From Dermacentor variabilis (taxonomy: Eukaryota; Arthropoda; Arachnida; Ixodida; Ixodidae), in contig NC_134571.1 in assembly GCF_050947875.1 (NCBI RefSeq), forward strand, positions 231,084,024 to 231,148,023: 64,000 bases of DNA, read 5' to 3'. The translations under genes and the position numbers were made by a program. Under the pieces are notes generated by a model. That model was not told where the DNA came from, searched no databases, and saw nothing but the letters and a program-made list of their open reading frames with translations. Positions 40,976 through 52,851 of the stretch are shown here, in pieces. How positions within the stretch are numbered: position 1 is the stretch's first letter; each line of letters opens with the position of its first letter.

Positions 40976-42182
40976 CCGTATTTACACGATTGTAAGTCGA
41001 CTCGAATGTAAGTTGCGCCCCCTTTCGCGTGTGACAGGAAAAAAAAAAAAAATAAGAGCATACCCGAGGGCGCATTTGATAACGAAAATTTATTAGTAGC
41101 TGACATGGTCACTGGACTACTCGTCTTCACTTGTGCCATTGTCCTCACTAGTGCTGCCATCGTCATCGCTGCTATGGTCCCACAGCGCATCATCGTCCAG
41201 CGAAATTCCACATTTGGCAAACGACAGCACTATGACATCTTGTCGAACAGCAGCCCACGCCAAATGCACCCAACCACATGTAGCCGTCAGGGAGGCTTTT
41301 TTGACAGATCCAGTTGGCGTAAGTTCGCGGTCTTCTGCCACCAGCCACTCGTACTCATGGCGGAGCAGGTCCTTAAAAGGTGAAGATCCAAGCTTGTTTC
41401 ATGACCACGTCGCACTTCACTGGCAGGGACCAATCACGCATTTCAGCGACGTTCACCGCAAGCTTGGCCTACAGCTACGAAAAGTGTCCAGACTTCGGCC
41501 CGTGGGAAATTCTTCTCTCGCCGCCACAGGTGAAAATTTTGCTTCGCTGCAGTTGCCACTCCCGCACCACCCGTTCAGAAACATTGAACTTGCAGCCCGC
41601 TTCATAGTGATTTGTTTCTTCGACGTAAACGATGGCAGCCCTCTTGAATGCTGCTGTAAATGAGCGTCGAATGTTTAGTGGGCCTGGAAGCACTCTTAGA
41701 CTAAGGAAGCATAATAGTAGCATGTAGCCGGCAGTCAAATCGAATAATCAAATCGAATCGAATAAGTCAAATTGAATACAGGTAAAAAGAAGCATGTGAG
41801 CGGTGTCTGCTCTTCCATGAACTATTGATACTGCCCGCAAGCGCCGCCTTTCTGAGGGTGCCACCGCGAATGGAACAGCAGCACTTCCATCAACCACTGA
41901 CCCCCCCCCCCCCTCCCAGTGTTGTTACAGTGTTGTGTACACTGTAAAACTCAAAAATATTTCAAAACCCTTCCGAAAAGCGAACAAACACACAGGATAG
42001 CGAAAAGCTACGGGTAGGGCCATAGAGCAAACATAAAATTGTAACTACATTGTAGCTCCCCTGATATCTTGTTGGTCTCGCTTTTTTGGCAGTGCCATGT
42101 TTTGATTTTGATTGTAAGTCGACCCCCCACTTGAGATTTTCAAATTAAAAAGATAGGTCGACTTACACTTGTGTAAGTACGG
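40976..42182 (-). mobile_element. Internally deleted pogo-superfamily transposon, copy 2
   Basis: TA duplications at 40974-40975 and 42183-42184 flank inverted repeats CCGTATTTACACGATTGTAA and (reverse-complemented right end) CCGTACTTACACAAGTGTAA, followed by GTCGAC on both sides. The 1207-bp body, minus orientation, keeps both ends of a transposase gene but not the DDE core. It has the same build as 16629-17722, with internal similarity over the N-terminal domain, so both derive from one family. A C run lies at 41901-41914. Confidence 0.82.
41100..41738 (-). pseudogene. Pogo-type transposase ends without catalytic core
   Basis: The N-terminal frame 41738-41475 contains NIRRSFTAAFKRAAIVYVEE, then GCKFNVSERVVREWQLQRSK and RRISHGPKSG, a helix-turn-helix DNA-binding domain of pogo/CENP-B type. 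After a gap the minus frame 41341-41117 gives ELTPTGSVKKASLTATCGWV, SFAKCGISLDDDALW and an acidic Ser/Glu/Asp-rich end, matching the C-terminal part of such proteins. Roughly the whole DDE nuclease is missing between them. Confidence 0.75.
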
Positions 42183-42227
42183 TATGTATGTTTGTTTGTA
42201 TCTATCCATTTTCCTGTCTAGTGGGTC

Positions 42228-42800
42228 ACTGGGTAGTTCGTGGTCGAATGGGCAGCGCATTGGGCTGCAGTGCACAGGTAACAGAGTTTGAAACCAACCA
42301 TCGGACCAACATCGGTCACTGAGCATGTGGCAGTTTGTACATACATGCCGCTCTTCAACGAACCTCTTTCATGCCAACACGGGTCACTATATACGTGGGA
42401 ACCGGTAGGTACTGCTGTTTGAAGAGACTCTTTGACACTGACTTGGGTCACTGTGTATGCACCACTGTGCTAGACTCCAAGAACCTCTCTGAGGCCAACT
42501 TGGGTCTCTGGGTATGTGCCAGTAGGTGTGTGCCGCTCTTCAATAAACGTCTCTGACGCCAACGTGGGTAACTAGGCACGTGCCAATGGGAATGTGCCTC
42601 TCTTCAATGGCAATAAAAATTCCTTAAATTTCTTCATTGCCGAGTGGAATTGGGAGCCCATCTCACAAGGGTTCCTCAAGGATAGCAACCTGACAAATTA
42701 GCAGGCTGTGCCACAAACGCATTGGGTAAGTGCCTATGTGTCGCTCTTCAATGAACCTCTCGCCAACTTGGGTCACTGAGTATGTGCCACTGAGTGCGCG
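42228..42800 (+). repeat. tRNA-like head followed by diverged tandem units of 57-68 bp
   Basis: GTGGTCGAATGGGCAGCGC (A-box-like) and CAGAGTTTGAAACC (B-box-like, decayed) form a tRNA-like head at about 42238-42295. Downstream, GGGTCACT-type anchors recur at 42313, 42381, 42445, 42502 and 42566, each within a unit containing CTCTTCAA..AAC and GCCAACTTGGGTCACTGGG-like text. A further unit is near 42745-42790. This looks like a SINE-type repeat whose body is a minisatellite. Confidence 0.65.
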
Positions 42801-43345
42801 ACAAGCGAGAGAACAATTTTCAACGTTTGCAGGCACCGGCACACCATTCTTGTCTTGGAGTCTACACGCGGACTTGAAGGAAACACGACAGAGAAGCCCA
42901 GCTGCTGCATGCCACTAGCGTTCGCACGCACCACTGCGCCATGCATTTGGAGACCATGTGCAGGCTTCGTAGCGGCAGCGCTAGATGCCACCAATTATTT
43001 TTAGGGAAGGGTGAAAGAGGAGTCGTGCTGCAGTACACACCTTATATATAACCCGTTTCAATGGTGGCACTACAATGTGTTGCTATATTGGCTCAATGCT
43101 AATGCATTACCGTTGACAGTCATTGTGAGGTGATGGGTTCTGGTGAAATTTTTCTAGCTAACACATGATTTACGGTGCATATGCAGAGTTAACACTATGC
43201 ATGAGCTCTTATCCGTGTTAATGCACACTGTGTTTGCTGCCATTCGTAGAGGGTGCTGAAATTCCACACTAGTGTTCAGTGATGTGTGAAGTGACGCAGG
43301 GCTCCAAGATGTTTTTCTTTTCTTTATTTAGTAATGCCACCTGAA

Positions 43346-43981
43346 GGGGCCCCTGAACCACCCCTCAGGATTGGTCTGTGGGTACCATATGCTGCTGCGA
43401 ACATTTCAGCTAAGCTTTGCAGTCGTACGTGGTGCGTGGAGCTCGCAAGCGGATTGCGAAGTCACCTTTCTCTCAAATACGCTCTTTTCATCAGAAGGCC
43501 CTGTCCTCACTGTCTTCTGGACGGTTTATCTCTTCATCCCCTTAGACAGTTGCCATCGGCTGATAGCTGACATCAAGCTGCGGGCGGCTACATGATGTAG
43601 ATATCGTGGCCGTCATGGAGTGCCGCCACGAGTCCACTGGCTAAGTGCACAGCGGCTTTCTGAGGACAACCGTGTTTGGCTTATGTTTAGCCCGTTGTAG
43701 ACACCAAAGGCGGAAGTGATGGCGTCTCCAAAATGAAATTTGAACTGGGCGCCACGGTGACATTAAGAAGGCGGAGCATTGTGCGCACGCTTCACTGGGC
43801 CGTAACCTTTGCAGTGCAAGGCATTGAAGAAGGAACAGGAGCACAGTGGAGGCCGTGTTTGACTGCCAATAATTCCGCTTCTACTGAATGCATGGAAGTA
43901 CTTTTTGCGGCAAAGTATTTCTGAAATAGCCTATTTTCACTTCAAATGCCTTCACTTCGATAAAAAGTGGTTCGGAGCCCC
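43346..43981. mobile_element. Candidate non-autonomous TIR element
   Basis: GGGGCCCCTGAACCAC at 43346-43361 is matched, reverse-complemented, by GGGGCTCCGAACCAC at 43967-43981 (one indel, one mismatch). No transposase frame is present between. No target duplication is clear. It may be a dispersed tick repeat, but the evidence is only the paired ends. Confidence 0.4.
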
Positions 43982-44282
43982 TATAAGTTGTTTCCCACTC
44001 GTTTTTGACTCGACTGGCTTCATTGCTGTTCTGCTTTAGGTAATCTATGAAAATTTATTCTTGCCATTTGTGTTATAATTGTCATTTTGTTGCCTTTGCC
44101 ACTATATTTTTTCATGTGCCAACCTTGTTTAGCCTAACGGTGACCTAAATGTTGCAGATGAGTATAGCCCCCTGCTTGAAGTAATACTTAATACCACTTT
44201 ATTTTCAACACTATTACAGAAAACAAGCTTGCCAAAGCCTTGTGGGGCCACTGAAGGGCAGTACATGTATACCTGTTTGAGA

Positions 44283-44965
44283 AAGCATGAGAGTAGGGTT
44301 GAAGATTAATATGCTCAAGAAAAAGGTAATGTTCAATAGCCTGGCTAGGGAAAGAGAATTCATGATCGCCAGTCAGCCTCTAAAGTCTGTGTGGGGGTAC
44401 GGTTATTCAGTTCAATTACTCACAGGGGACCCTGATCACGAGAAGGAAATTTACAGACGAATAAAAACAGGTTTGAGTGCATACAGCAGGCATTACCAAA
44501 TCCTTACCACTGTCATCGAAAGGAGAAGTGTACAATCATTGCATTCTACCGGTGCTAACATAAGGGCCTGAAACGTGTACATTAATAAAGAAGCTCAAGA
44601 ACGAGTTAAAGACCATGGAGAAAGTGATGGAATGAAAAATGTTAAGTGTAATGTTAAGAGACAGGAAGAGAGCAGTGTGAATTTGAGAGGAAACGGGGAC
44701 AGCTGATAATCTAATTGACAATCAAAGAAAGAAATGAAGCTGGGGAGGCCATGTAATACGTAGGACAGGTAGCCGGTGGACCATTAGAGCTACAGAACGA
44801 ATGCCAAAGAAAGGAAGTGCAATTGAGGATGACAGAAAATTGGGTGGGGAATGAAATTATGAAATTTGCATCACAAGTTGAAATTGGATAGCGCAAGACG
44901 AGGGTAATTGAAGATGGCTGGGAGAGGTGGTCGTTCTGCAGTGGTCATAAAAATAGGCTGACGGT
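44283..44965 (+). mobile_element. RTE subfamily 2, 3' fragment
   Basis: The frame 44287-44571 begins MRVGLKINMLKKKVMFNSLA and has MIASQPLKSVWGYG, LLTGDPDHEKEIYRRIKTGL, closely like 39630-39800. Later frames carry the remaining C-terminal region to about 44965. It is strongly 5'-truncated, typical of LINE insertion, with several stops. Confidence 0.75.
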
Positions 44966-47900
44966 GATGCCTGTCTGGCAGCAAAGCAAGTAGTGTATCT
45001 ATGAAAATGTTGTCTTAAGGAAAAGTACTTTCTGTGCAGGGACTTCCTATTCCACGTGAGTACATCACGAGTGCGGTTGACCAACCCTGAGTGTGCCGTC
45101 AAGACGGAAGTGTTGTGCGACCGATCAGAACCTACCATTGAGATTGCACTCTGTAAGTAGGCACCTTGCTGCTGCCAAGCCCAGGGATCTTTGTTGCTCT
45201 AGTGATTGGTCTGTGTACTTGCAGGCCACTTTTGATGGCAGTGTAGATACATGTGCAGAGCTTCAGTGAATGTTGTTGTAGCCAAAGTTATCCAGAATAC
45301 CAAGGAGTAATAAGCGAATAACAAAAACATTCTCGCAAGGGATTGTGAGGTGTGGGGTCTTTTGCAGCGACTTCTGGTTTGATACAGCACGCTGCTGTCT
45401 GTGCTGTCGCTTTTTCTGTGTTTCGTCGGTACTTGCAGTTGCTTTTTCTCGAAATTTTGTGGATTAACATCATGGAGTGCTGTGCAGCTTAGCTGAATAA
45501 CCAATGTAGTCACTGCTAGTATATGAGCTAGTATATGCCTGCCTACTACTAGTATATGCAGTGCTTGCATGCCTGTGCCAAATTTTGCCTAACAAGATTT
45601 CCTGTGCCATCTCCATAAAAAACACAATTTTGTGCTTAAGTGGACCAAACATAGCGACTGTGCAATACGTCTCTACCTGCAGTGGGCTGCAGACATGCAT
45701 AGCATGCACCGTCTCATGTTGTCCCTTTCTTCAAGTCTCTTGTATTCTTTGTGGTAACTTTCCAAATTATGCATCACCAGCAGGCCTACACCCACACTCT
45801 GCTATGTTGCATGACTGAAGCAGCTTAATAAATAAAACTTTGCGTTATCTTGTTGCCGACTGATAATTCAGGCTGGACATGAACTGCCTAAAAGTCCAAA
45901 TAATCAGGAGTCTGAAACATCCAAATTTACCAAAACACAAGTGACTATTTCACGAGTGGTTAAAAAAATTTGCTGCATTCTCGGATGACTACTTTTGGAA
46001 TACGATCACGTTTGGGGAATTTCGCCTCACTAGAGAGTTTTAGCAGTGTCATATTACAGTACGGTAAGTGTGCTATATGGTACGGTATTACTGTTCCGTA
46101 CTAACCTACGACGATGACCGAAGATGTTTTAGCTATATATGCGGCTCGATGCATAGGGTAACATTATAATGATGATAGTGGCTAACATTCAGGCCTTATA
46201 GAATACAATAATTATGTGCTGAGCTCAAAATATTCATTTTGGCAAATACTAGAAAATAGACATTATTCTTTATGGAAATCTTGGATTACGGCAAGTGTAG
46301 ACGCCAGTCACAAGGCCGGTAGCGACATTATGTGACACTGTCCTACAATGCGTAAAACATTCCTTTTTTACATAAGTGCTTTTGTCTAAGAAATATATAA
46401 AAAAAGAACTGTTTGTTGTAAATTCCACCACTGCCGACACTTTACACCAGCACATAAGTAGAATATAGGTATCTCTGCTTCCCCTACAAGTAAACTCTGC
46501 GTTACTAGATGACACCACCAACCCGAAGTTTTTTGCCGTGTTTTCTGTTTTTTTTTATTATTTTAGCTTTTTTTAATATTCTTTTTTTTTTCTCATTCTG
46601 TTACCAATGGTACCACAAGTTCAGTTCAGCTCAAGTTTACCTTCCATAGAAGGACTGTCGTACTTGCTGCCACTTCGTCACGTCTCAGAAGGTGAATTAA
46701 AGTTAACTTGTGCCTTGGCCCTATCACGGTGAAAAAAAGCATGCGAGATGCACACATGCATGGTGTGGACTCTGTGGCCGATGCCAGTTTCTCACTATTT
46801 TTTGGCTTGGTGCGGCTCAGCTCATAAAACACGATGCGAGACAAGCCTGAACGACTCCTTACCATCTAGTATGCCGTACAAAAAGTCTTTCCGTAAAGTG
46901 TGCGCATGCGCAGTGCTCAGCCAGCAGAGTATTGCTGCACTTATCGTTCGGTAACTGCGCACTGCCAAAACTCTCTCAGACGCATTTGCATTTGCGAACG
47001 ACAGCATTGGCACTGTGCTACAATGGATATTGTCCATTGACGTGTCTGGTGCTAGTCACGTGAAATGTAGTAAAAGTATTCTAAAAGGGATTGTTCAAAA
47101 ATAAAGCTAAAGTTTGTCAACGCGTTTCTGCACACACGTACGTTTGCCTATGATCTGGTCAGTCCATGTCTACTCAGTCCGTCAATCTCTACCATTGTCA
47201 TGCTGTTGCCACAGATAGATGAAAATACAATCAATGCATGCACCGACTCTTCAGCCACATAACAGGATTTCGATGTTGTGGCGATGCCTTTTCAGCCGGC
47301 CATGAACGGACGATAAGGGTGGCACATCGAATCGAGTGGAATGCATTGCTACGAAATTGCGTTCCAGAAGTTGACCACGCTATCGTAGCTGAATGATGAC
47401 TGGCTTTTTTTAGAAACAGTCATTGACCTTGCAGACATCGAGGGTAGAGTCACCGTCGTTTAAACAATGTTAAGTCGCCGAGACCTTGTTGCTATTAACA
47501 CATGAGTGAACAAATGCCAGATGCACAGAACCAACACCGCGGGACTCACAAATGCTTTGCCAGGGTTTGCTTGCCCTACAGTTTGGGGTGCAGTCTGTGC
47601 TGGATTAACTAGGCTTTGCTAGCTTCAATTTTGAGGAGGTGTCGTCAACATGGCTGATGACCATGCCATGGCAATGCCAGCAGCGTATCACAGCCAAAAT
47701 ATCGCCATTTTTACTCAACTTGGTGGTCAAATTGGCACGTAGTTATGCAGACGGTTCAGAATGATTAAACGGCATGCCTTAAGGTGTCCGAAATTTCGAT
47801 CATGCTTATACATTGAAGGAGTACCGACACAAAATTTTGAAGTCGAGTTAACTTGTGAGATCAATTTATGTGGACACACACACACATCGTCTGCAAATAT

Positions 47901-50389
47901 AAACGGCAAATATAGCTTAGAACATATTTAAATTAACTTTAAAGTATGTGCGCGCAGCCAGCCGCAGAAGGCAGCACCTTGCAACATCGACATCAATGGA
48001 CAGGGCCTGTAAACAACTGAGGAAACACTTCGCCACGATAGAGTGTACAACTGTTGAGTGGCGCAACCGCGCCTGGCATGTTTTACGGCGACTGTAGCGG
48101 CGGCGCTGCAGTTGTTCACTACTGAAGGCACGCCGCACGCAGGAAATGCTATACGCATGGAGGAAAGAAAAAACTAAGAGGGAGCGTCATGTTACAATCT
48201 TGAAGCCTAGTCATAAAAAATTTTGAGGAATGGGATGATGGGAAATAGGCCCCCACGTGATAGGCAAGCGGTAGATTTAGTCGGCTCGCTTTGGTTGGTT
48301 CTGCTGAGGGGGTTTCGGAATTTGTGCACATGGTAGACATGGCAATCCCACGCCAAGGCTAGTGAAGGAATTCAAGTGTGTGAGGCAGTGGAGTCTGTGC
48401 TATGTCAGTCGCACCAAACCACCATGTGGCTAGCCGTTCAAGCAGCAGCCAAGGCTGTAGCAAATGGAAGCGTCGTGTGATTGGCATTGGGCTCAACAAA
48501 CCGGGAGGACCACCTCAAGGACAACTGGTTGCACTTCAGGGCGGTTTCAGGGAAACGAGGAAACCTTTAATCTTGCAAATGTGTGAAGGCAACCAAGCTG
48601 CCCTTCCTATGGCAATTCATCATGTTTGGGGGCATTTTTTGGGAAACAATGTTTTTTGCCCCTGTAAACATGGAGAGGCAATCAAGCAAGCATCCAAGGT
48701 CCACAGCAACTGCTTTCCCGTGTGAAAAAAATTCATCTCATCTTTCGCCCAATGAGAGATTGGCAAGGCATATGGCAAGGCACCTGAGCATATTTAAGGC
48801 CGTGCCGGCCCATAGGTAAGGCAGACAGTCCCAGTAGATGCTGCCGTTCTGCTCGTGCAGTCTACCTCTCAACAGACTGGCGAGAACTCAATAGGCGTGC
48901 GTGTTTCCGCAGCGTAACGATGTTGCACTACACTATCTTACAAAATAGTGCACGTAAATCTCAAGAAAAGGCGATGATTTCGGAGTGCAGGCTAATGCTA
49001 TTTATTTATTTCACAATGAAAGACACACGGCAGGACCTTTTACTTATGAACAACGCGACAAATAACTATCCCTCATAACATCTCATCTCATCCTGTATAG
49101 GTGCAAGACAGCAGAACAAAAATTAGCACGATAATACGCACCACAGTTTATGGTACACAACAGCTGATTTGACGAAACAGTAGACCAAGCTGCATCGGGC
49201 ATACCCTGGACAGGTTTTGAGGTGATAGTGCTGACAAACGGCAGTGGTAAGCGCAAGTGGTGCTTTGAACATTATGTTGCCGTGGGTCTGGCTCCTGAGT
49301 CTTTCTCCATGTTTCAAGGCACTGCATTTGAAATGAACGACGCATGCAATACCAGAAACCCACATGTTATACTTCCTACGTGCCTTCGTACCTTTGACTT
49401 CAGGCTGGGTTACCACGTACCAAACAATCACGAATGGTCCAGCAACCATGTGGGCCTATTCCTACCCAAAAGGCACCGTGTACAAGCCCCTGGACAGCGG
49501 GAGGGGCGGCTTCAGAGAAGGTTTACTTGCTGAGGCTAGCAGAATCATGTGACGCTCCCTCCTAGATTTCTTTCCTTCCTGCATGGCTATGCACTTCTGA
49601 CGCTTCCTGGCGCTCTGTTTGATGCAGCTTACTTTGTGCCTGTCATTCATGTCTAGTACATGTTTTCGTAATGCTTGATGACTGAAACGTCAAAGCATAG
49701 AATGCCTACTCCATAAACGCCCTTGAGAGATAGGGCAAATCATTTCTTGGCTTGAAGTCAGGACGATTGCTGGAAAATATGAAAAATACAGAAAAAAAAA
49801 AAAACTGACTGATCGGTACAGTGGAGCTTAATAATCTTGGCATCATTATCCGTGTCATCTGAAGTTAGCGGTACCTCAAATAGCTGTCGTGCTGTGAACA
49901 TTATCTTGTCAGAAGAATGTTGGTAAATGGTGTTTTCCTTATACAGGCAATGCACTGTTTAAAAATGACTTGTTTTCGATGTTATGAGGGGCTCAACAAC
50001 CTTAGAATTTTGAGTGTAGTGTACGAGCATTGCACTGTGTACAAAGAATGATCTTGTTTATTCATAAAAACAATTTATTATAGAAAGCTTTGTCATAAGC
50101 AAGCATCCACTTGCTTGGGCTGGAACTTCACTAACAGAATACAGTGGGAAGACAGTGCAAGCTGTTGGAAGAAAAAGTAAACCACTTTCAGTGGCTTTGG
50201 AATCCATGACTTTGCTTGGAGAGACGGGCTACACACCTGCATTCTTTAGTATGCTCACGAGAACCACTCGTGCACTTCGTGCCTCAGTGGTGTCAGAGGT
50301 GATCGCCTTGACCTTCAGGCACCTTCTGCTCGGTTCAGGGGCAGAGATGAACACAGGCCCTACGGAGGTCACATAATCGAAGCACAGTA
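44966..50389. other. Long stretch without recognisable genes
   Basis: No frame in 5.4 kb shows a domain, a conserved motif or coding-like codon use; the longest are around 100-120 residues on opposite strands and low complexity in style. It may contain undetected non-coding repeats. A TTTATTTATTT stretch near 49002-49015 could be a LINE tail, but no LINE coding sequence adjoins it. Confidence 0.5.
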
Positions 50390-50848
50390 ACCAAATGCTG
50401 TAGCGCTGCTCAAAGTGAAGCTTACAAACTGCACTGTTGCGCCACCATATGCTCTTGTTATTTTGATTGCCTAATGTCCTACCAATGTTAAAAAAAGAAA
50501 AGGGAAAAACAAAACCCACAATGAATTCCCATAACCAAAGTTTCGGAACCCCTTTCGTGAACTTTGTTTCTGTGTGCCTCCGTTTTGTCATTTCCCTACT
50601 CCCAACAATCTTCCTGTCGCCTCTTACTAATCTCTGTTGTGGACATGTTTACTTTCCTCCTGCTCTTGCTGAACCCAACGGCTTCAAGGAGGCCAGTGAT
50701 TCTTAAATCGACCGCTGGGCAGATATTTTGACATTATAATACATGTTCCTTCACCACAACAGGCACATGCTTCCTCTTCCTTCTTATATCTCGCTTTATA
50801 AGTGCATGTTCTAAGGCATCCTGATCTCACTTCGAAAAGTAATGAAAA
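50390..50848 (-). mobile_element. 3' fragment of the PHD-esterase LINE family
   Basis: The minus strand matches 590-930 of the window: LLFEVRSGCLRTCTYKARYK and EEEACACC in the frame 50878-50684, followed by 3' untranslated sequence with shared phrases such as CCAACGGCTTCAAGGAGGCC (plus strand). Its 5' limit at about 50848 abuts the inverted repeat at 50850-50889. Confidence 0.75.
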
Positions 50849-50849
50849 T

Positions 50850-50889
50850 CCCCTCCATCCATGCTCTTTTGAAAACATGTATGGAGGGG
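50850..50889. repeat. 14-bp inverted repeat at LINE junction
   Basis: CCCCTCCATCCATG (50850-50863) and CATGTATGGAGGGG (50876-50889) are inverted with one mismatch and a 12-base loop. Confidence 0.6.
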
Positions 50890-50911
50890 CTTAGTTCAAA
50901 CAAGTGCCGCA

Positions 50912-52163
50912 TCGATCGGACCGCTGCAGCCAATGACAGCGCTGATAGCGTGGCACATAGCAAACCCGGCGGGGTGGGGCTGGCAAGCAAGCCTCGCTAC
51001 TCCGATCGTCCCGGTGCTTTTTTTCTCTCCCTGGTCGAGATGCTGGCCACTTGTGCCGCTGACGGCGGCACAAAAATTCGCTACAATTTGTTTCTGACAT
51101 GAAATAACTCGTAAAGTGACCTCGAAAGTCTGCATGTTAGAAAACATTGCACGAAATAGTAAAATCATTGGCATGATTTCGACTTGCAAGTGGTCAGCAA
51201 TTGCCCATGTGAAGTGGCTTCCCTGGCTAGCGTGTTTTGTCATCGCTGCCAACGGCGCCAGTAAAACTAATTGCACTGTCACTTATGAGTGACATAAATG
51301 TGCAGACGATGATAGTGTCGACGAATACAGACGTTTTATTATGAGCTGCGGACTGATCGCAAGGTCCGCCGGCCCTGGATCCAAAGGCCAGTCCTATTCG
51401 CAAGTTCCATAGACTGTCATGCCACTCCGCCACCATCAGTGAAGAGTATCGGAGTAACCGGCGGCGGCGCGACGGTAGCACATTTGCTTGCTTTCTTTGT
51501 GGCGGCCAGTAGGCTTGATTACCTGTTTTTGTGCAAGATGAAATTCAAAAGCAATCACACGTGCTACGTGCCACGATGCACCAATAGAGCTGTGTAAAGT
51601 GAACATCGACCTTGGTTATTGTTTGGGGTAAACTACAAACCACAAACGATGTAAATAGGTCTAGATAGATGGCAACCCCATGTTACAGTCGGTGAACTTG
51701 CCCCTGCTGTTGTCAGAGTGTTAAAGTAAGGTTTGAGTATTGGGACGATCGGAGTGGCGAGGCCGGGTTTGCTATGTGCCACGCTATCAGCGCTGTCATT
51801 GGCTGCAGCAGTCCGATCGAGAGTGTTAAGACTGATAGGGCTCGCACGATTTGCACCCTGCGACCCTTCTCATTCAGCTGTGTAAAGTGAACATCGACCT
51901 TGGTTATTGTTTGGGGTAAACTACAAACCACAAACGATGTAAATAGGTCTAGATAGATGGCAACCCCATGTTACAGTCGGTGAACTTGCCCCTGCTGTTG
52001 TCAGAGTGTTAAAGTAAGGTTTGAGTATTGGGACGATCGGAGTGGCGAGGCCGGGTTTGCTATGTGCCACGCTATCAGCGCTGTCATTGGCTGCAGCAGT
52101 CCGATCGAGAGTGTTAAGACTGATAGGGCTCGCACGATTTGCACCCTGCGACCCTTCTCATTT
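50912..52163. repeat. Inverted repeat pair and perfect 288-bp tandem duplication
   Basis: Bases 50912-51012 recur in reverse at 51741-51820 (and again at about 52029-52108), for example GCTGCAGCCAATGACAGCGC against its complement, with a roughly 20-bp indel. Bases 51588-51875 and 51876-52163 appear identical to each other over 288 bp. Together this suggests a TIR or foldback element whose right arm has been tandemly doubled. No transposase frame is present. Confidence 0.7.
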
Positions 52164-52655
52164 TCATTGCACTGGCAGCCAAAGCGGACAAAAATAGGAA
52201 TAAACTAAAGATCGCCCGGGCAGCAATCTGAGATACATGACCTCGCCAGGTTCCTTGCATTGTAGCCCATGTAGGCCTGTGTGCTCGCCTGATTGCCTCT
52301 AGTCATTCCTTGACCCTTCTCAGTTGAAACTAAATTCCCAGAAAACGACTCGCTGTACTTCTCGCCTTTTTTCTTTCGTAAACTTGTGTCCTTCATCATA
52401 GATCCACTTATAACCATTCAATAGTTTCGACATGCAATGTGGTGCCAAAAGGCGTGGGTGGGTGTGGGAAAGCCTGAATAAAAGTAATTTTGACACTGCC
52501 CTGTTGCGAGCTTTTGTAGCAAGGGTGGCAAGGCAAGGTGCATGAACGACGCTTTAGCAATCGAATGCCCGCAGTGGACGGTCGTCAAGCCGTGGTTCGG
52601 TGCAACCACCTGAGCTGCCTGGAAGTGCTGCAAGCGGTGGGCCGTCTGGCAGGCC
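52164..52655. other. Upstream flank of the small gene
   Basis: No gene. It must hold any promoter or upstream exon of the frame at 52656, but I see no TATA box or clear splice site that I would assert. Confidence 0.4.
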
Positions 52656-52847
52656 ATGGTCAAGGCGGACAGTGACAAGTTGACGCCCCAGGCGGAACTG
52701 TTCCTGCGTGCGTACAGCCAGGTGCCCGCTTTCCGGGACCTCTTTGACGAGGAGACCTTCTACATATTCGCCACCTGCTTCGTGCTCGCCACCTGCCTCG
52801 TCGCCTTTCTCCTATCGCGCTTTGTCACCCTGCACCCCGTCGAATAA
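52656..52847 (+). CDS. Small single-pass membrane protein, unrecognised
   Basis: A 63-residue frame: a polar N-terminus (KADSDKLTPQ), an amphipathic part (LFLRAYSQVPAFRDLFDEE), one hydrophobic segment at residues 36-54 (YIFATCFVLATCLVAFLLS), and a short tail RFVTLHPVE. The start is supported by a strong initiation context (GCCATGG) and an in-frame TGA 45 bases upstream (52611). The stop TAA is directly overlapped by AATAAA (52846-52851), giving a minimal 3' end. Third codon positions are strongly G/C, unlike the AT-rich surroundings, which suggests selection for coding. I do not recognise the family. It could be a single-exon gene, a last exon, or a retrocopy, although no poly(A) tract follows. 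Confidence 0.6.
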   Translation: MVKADSDKLTPQAELFLRAYSQVPAFRDLFDEETFYIFATCFVLATCLVAFLLSRFVTLHPVE

Positions 52848-52851
52848 TAAA
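52846..52851 (+). promoter_or_regulatory. AATAAA poly(A) signal overlapping the stop codon
   Basis: The last two bases of the TAA stop begin AATAAA; a GT-containing stretch (TATGTGGC...GGTGTC) follows, as expected downstream of a cleavage site. Confidence 0.55.

Noticed and set aside
42228..42800. CRISPR-like array
   Set aside because: Units are whole diverged tandem repeats with no constant repeat and unique spacer pattern, and the sequence is eukaryotic.
49222..49533. 103-residue frame as a host gene
   Set aside because: No domain, no coding bias, and an overlapping antisense frame of similar length.
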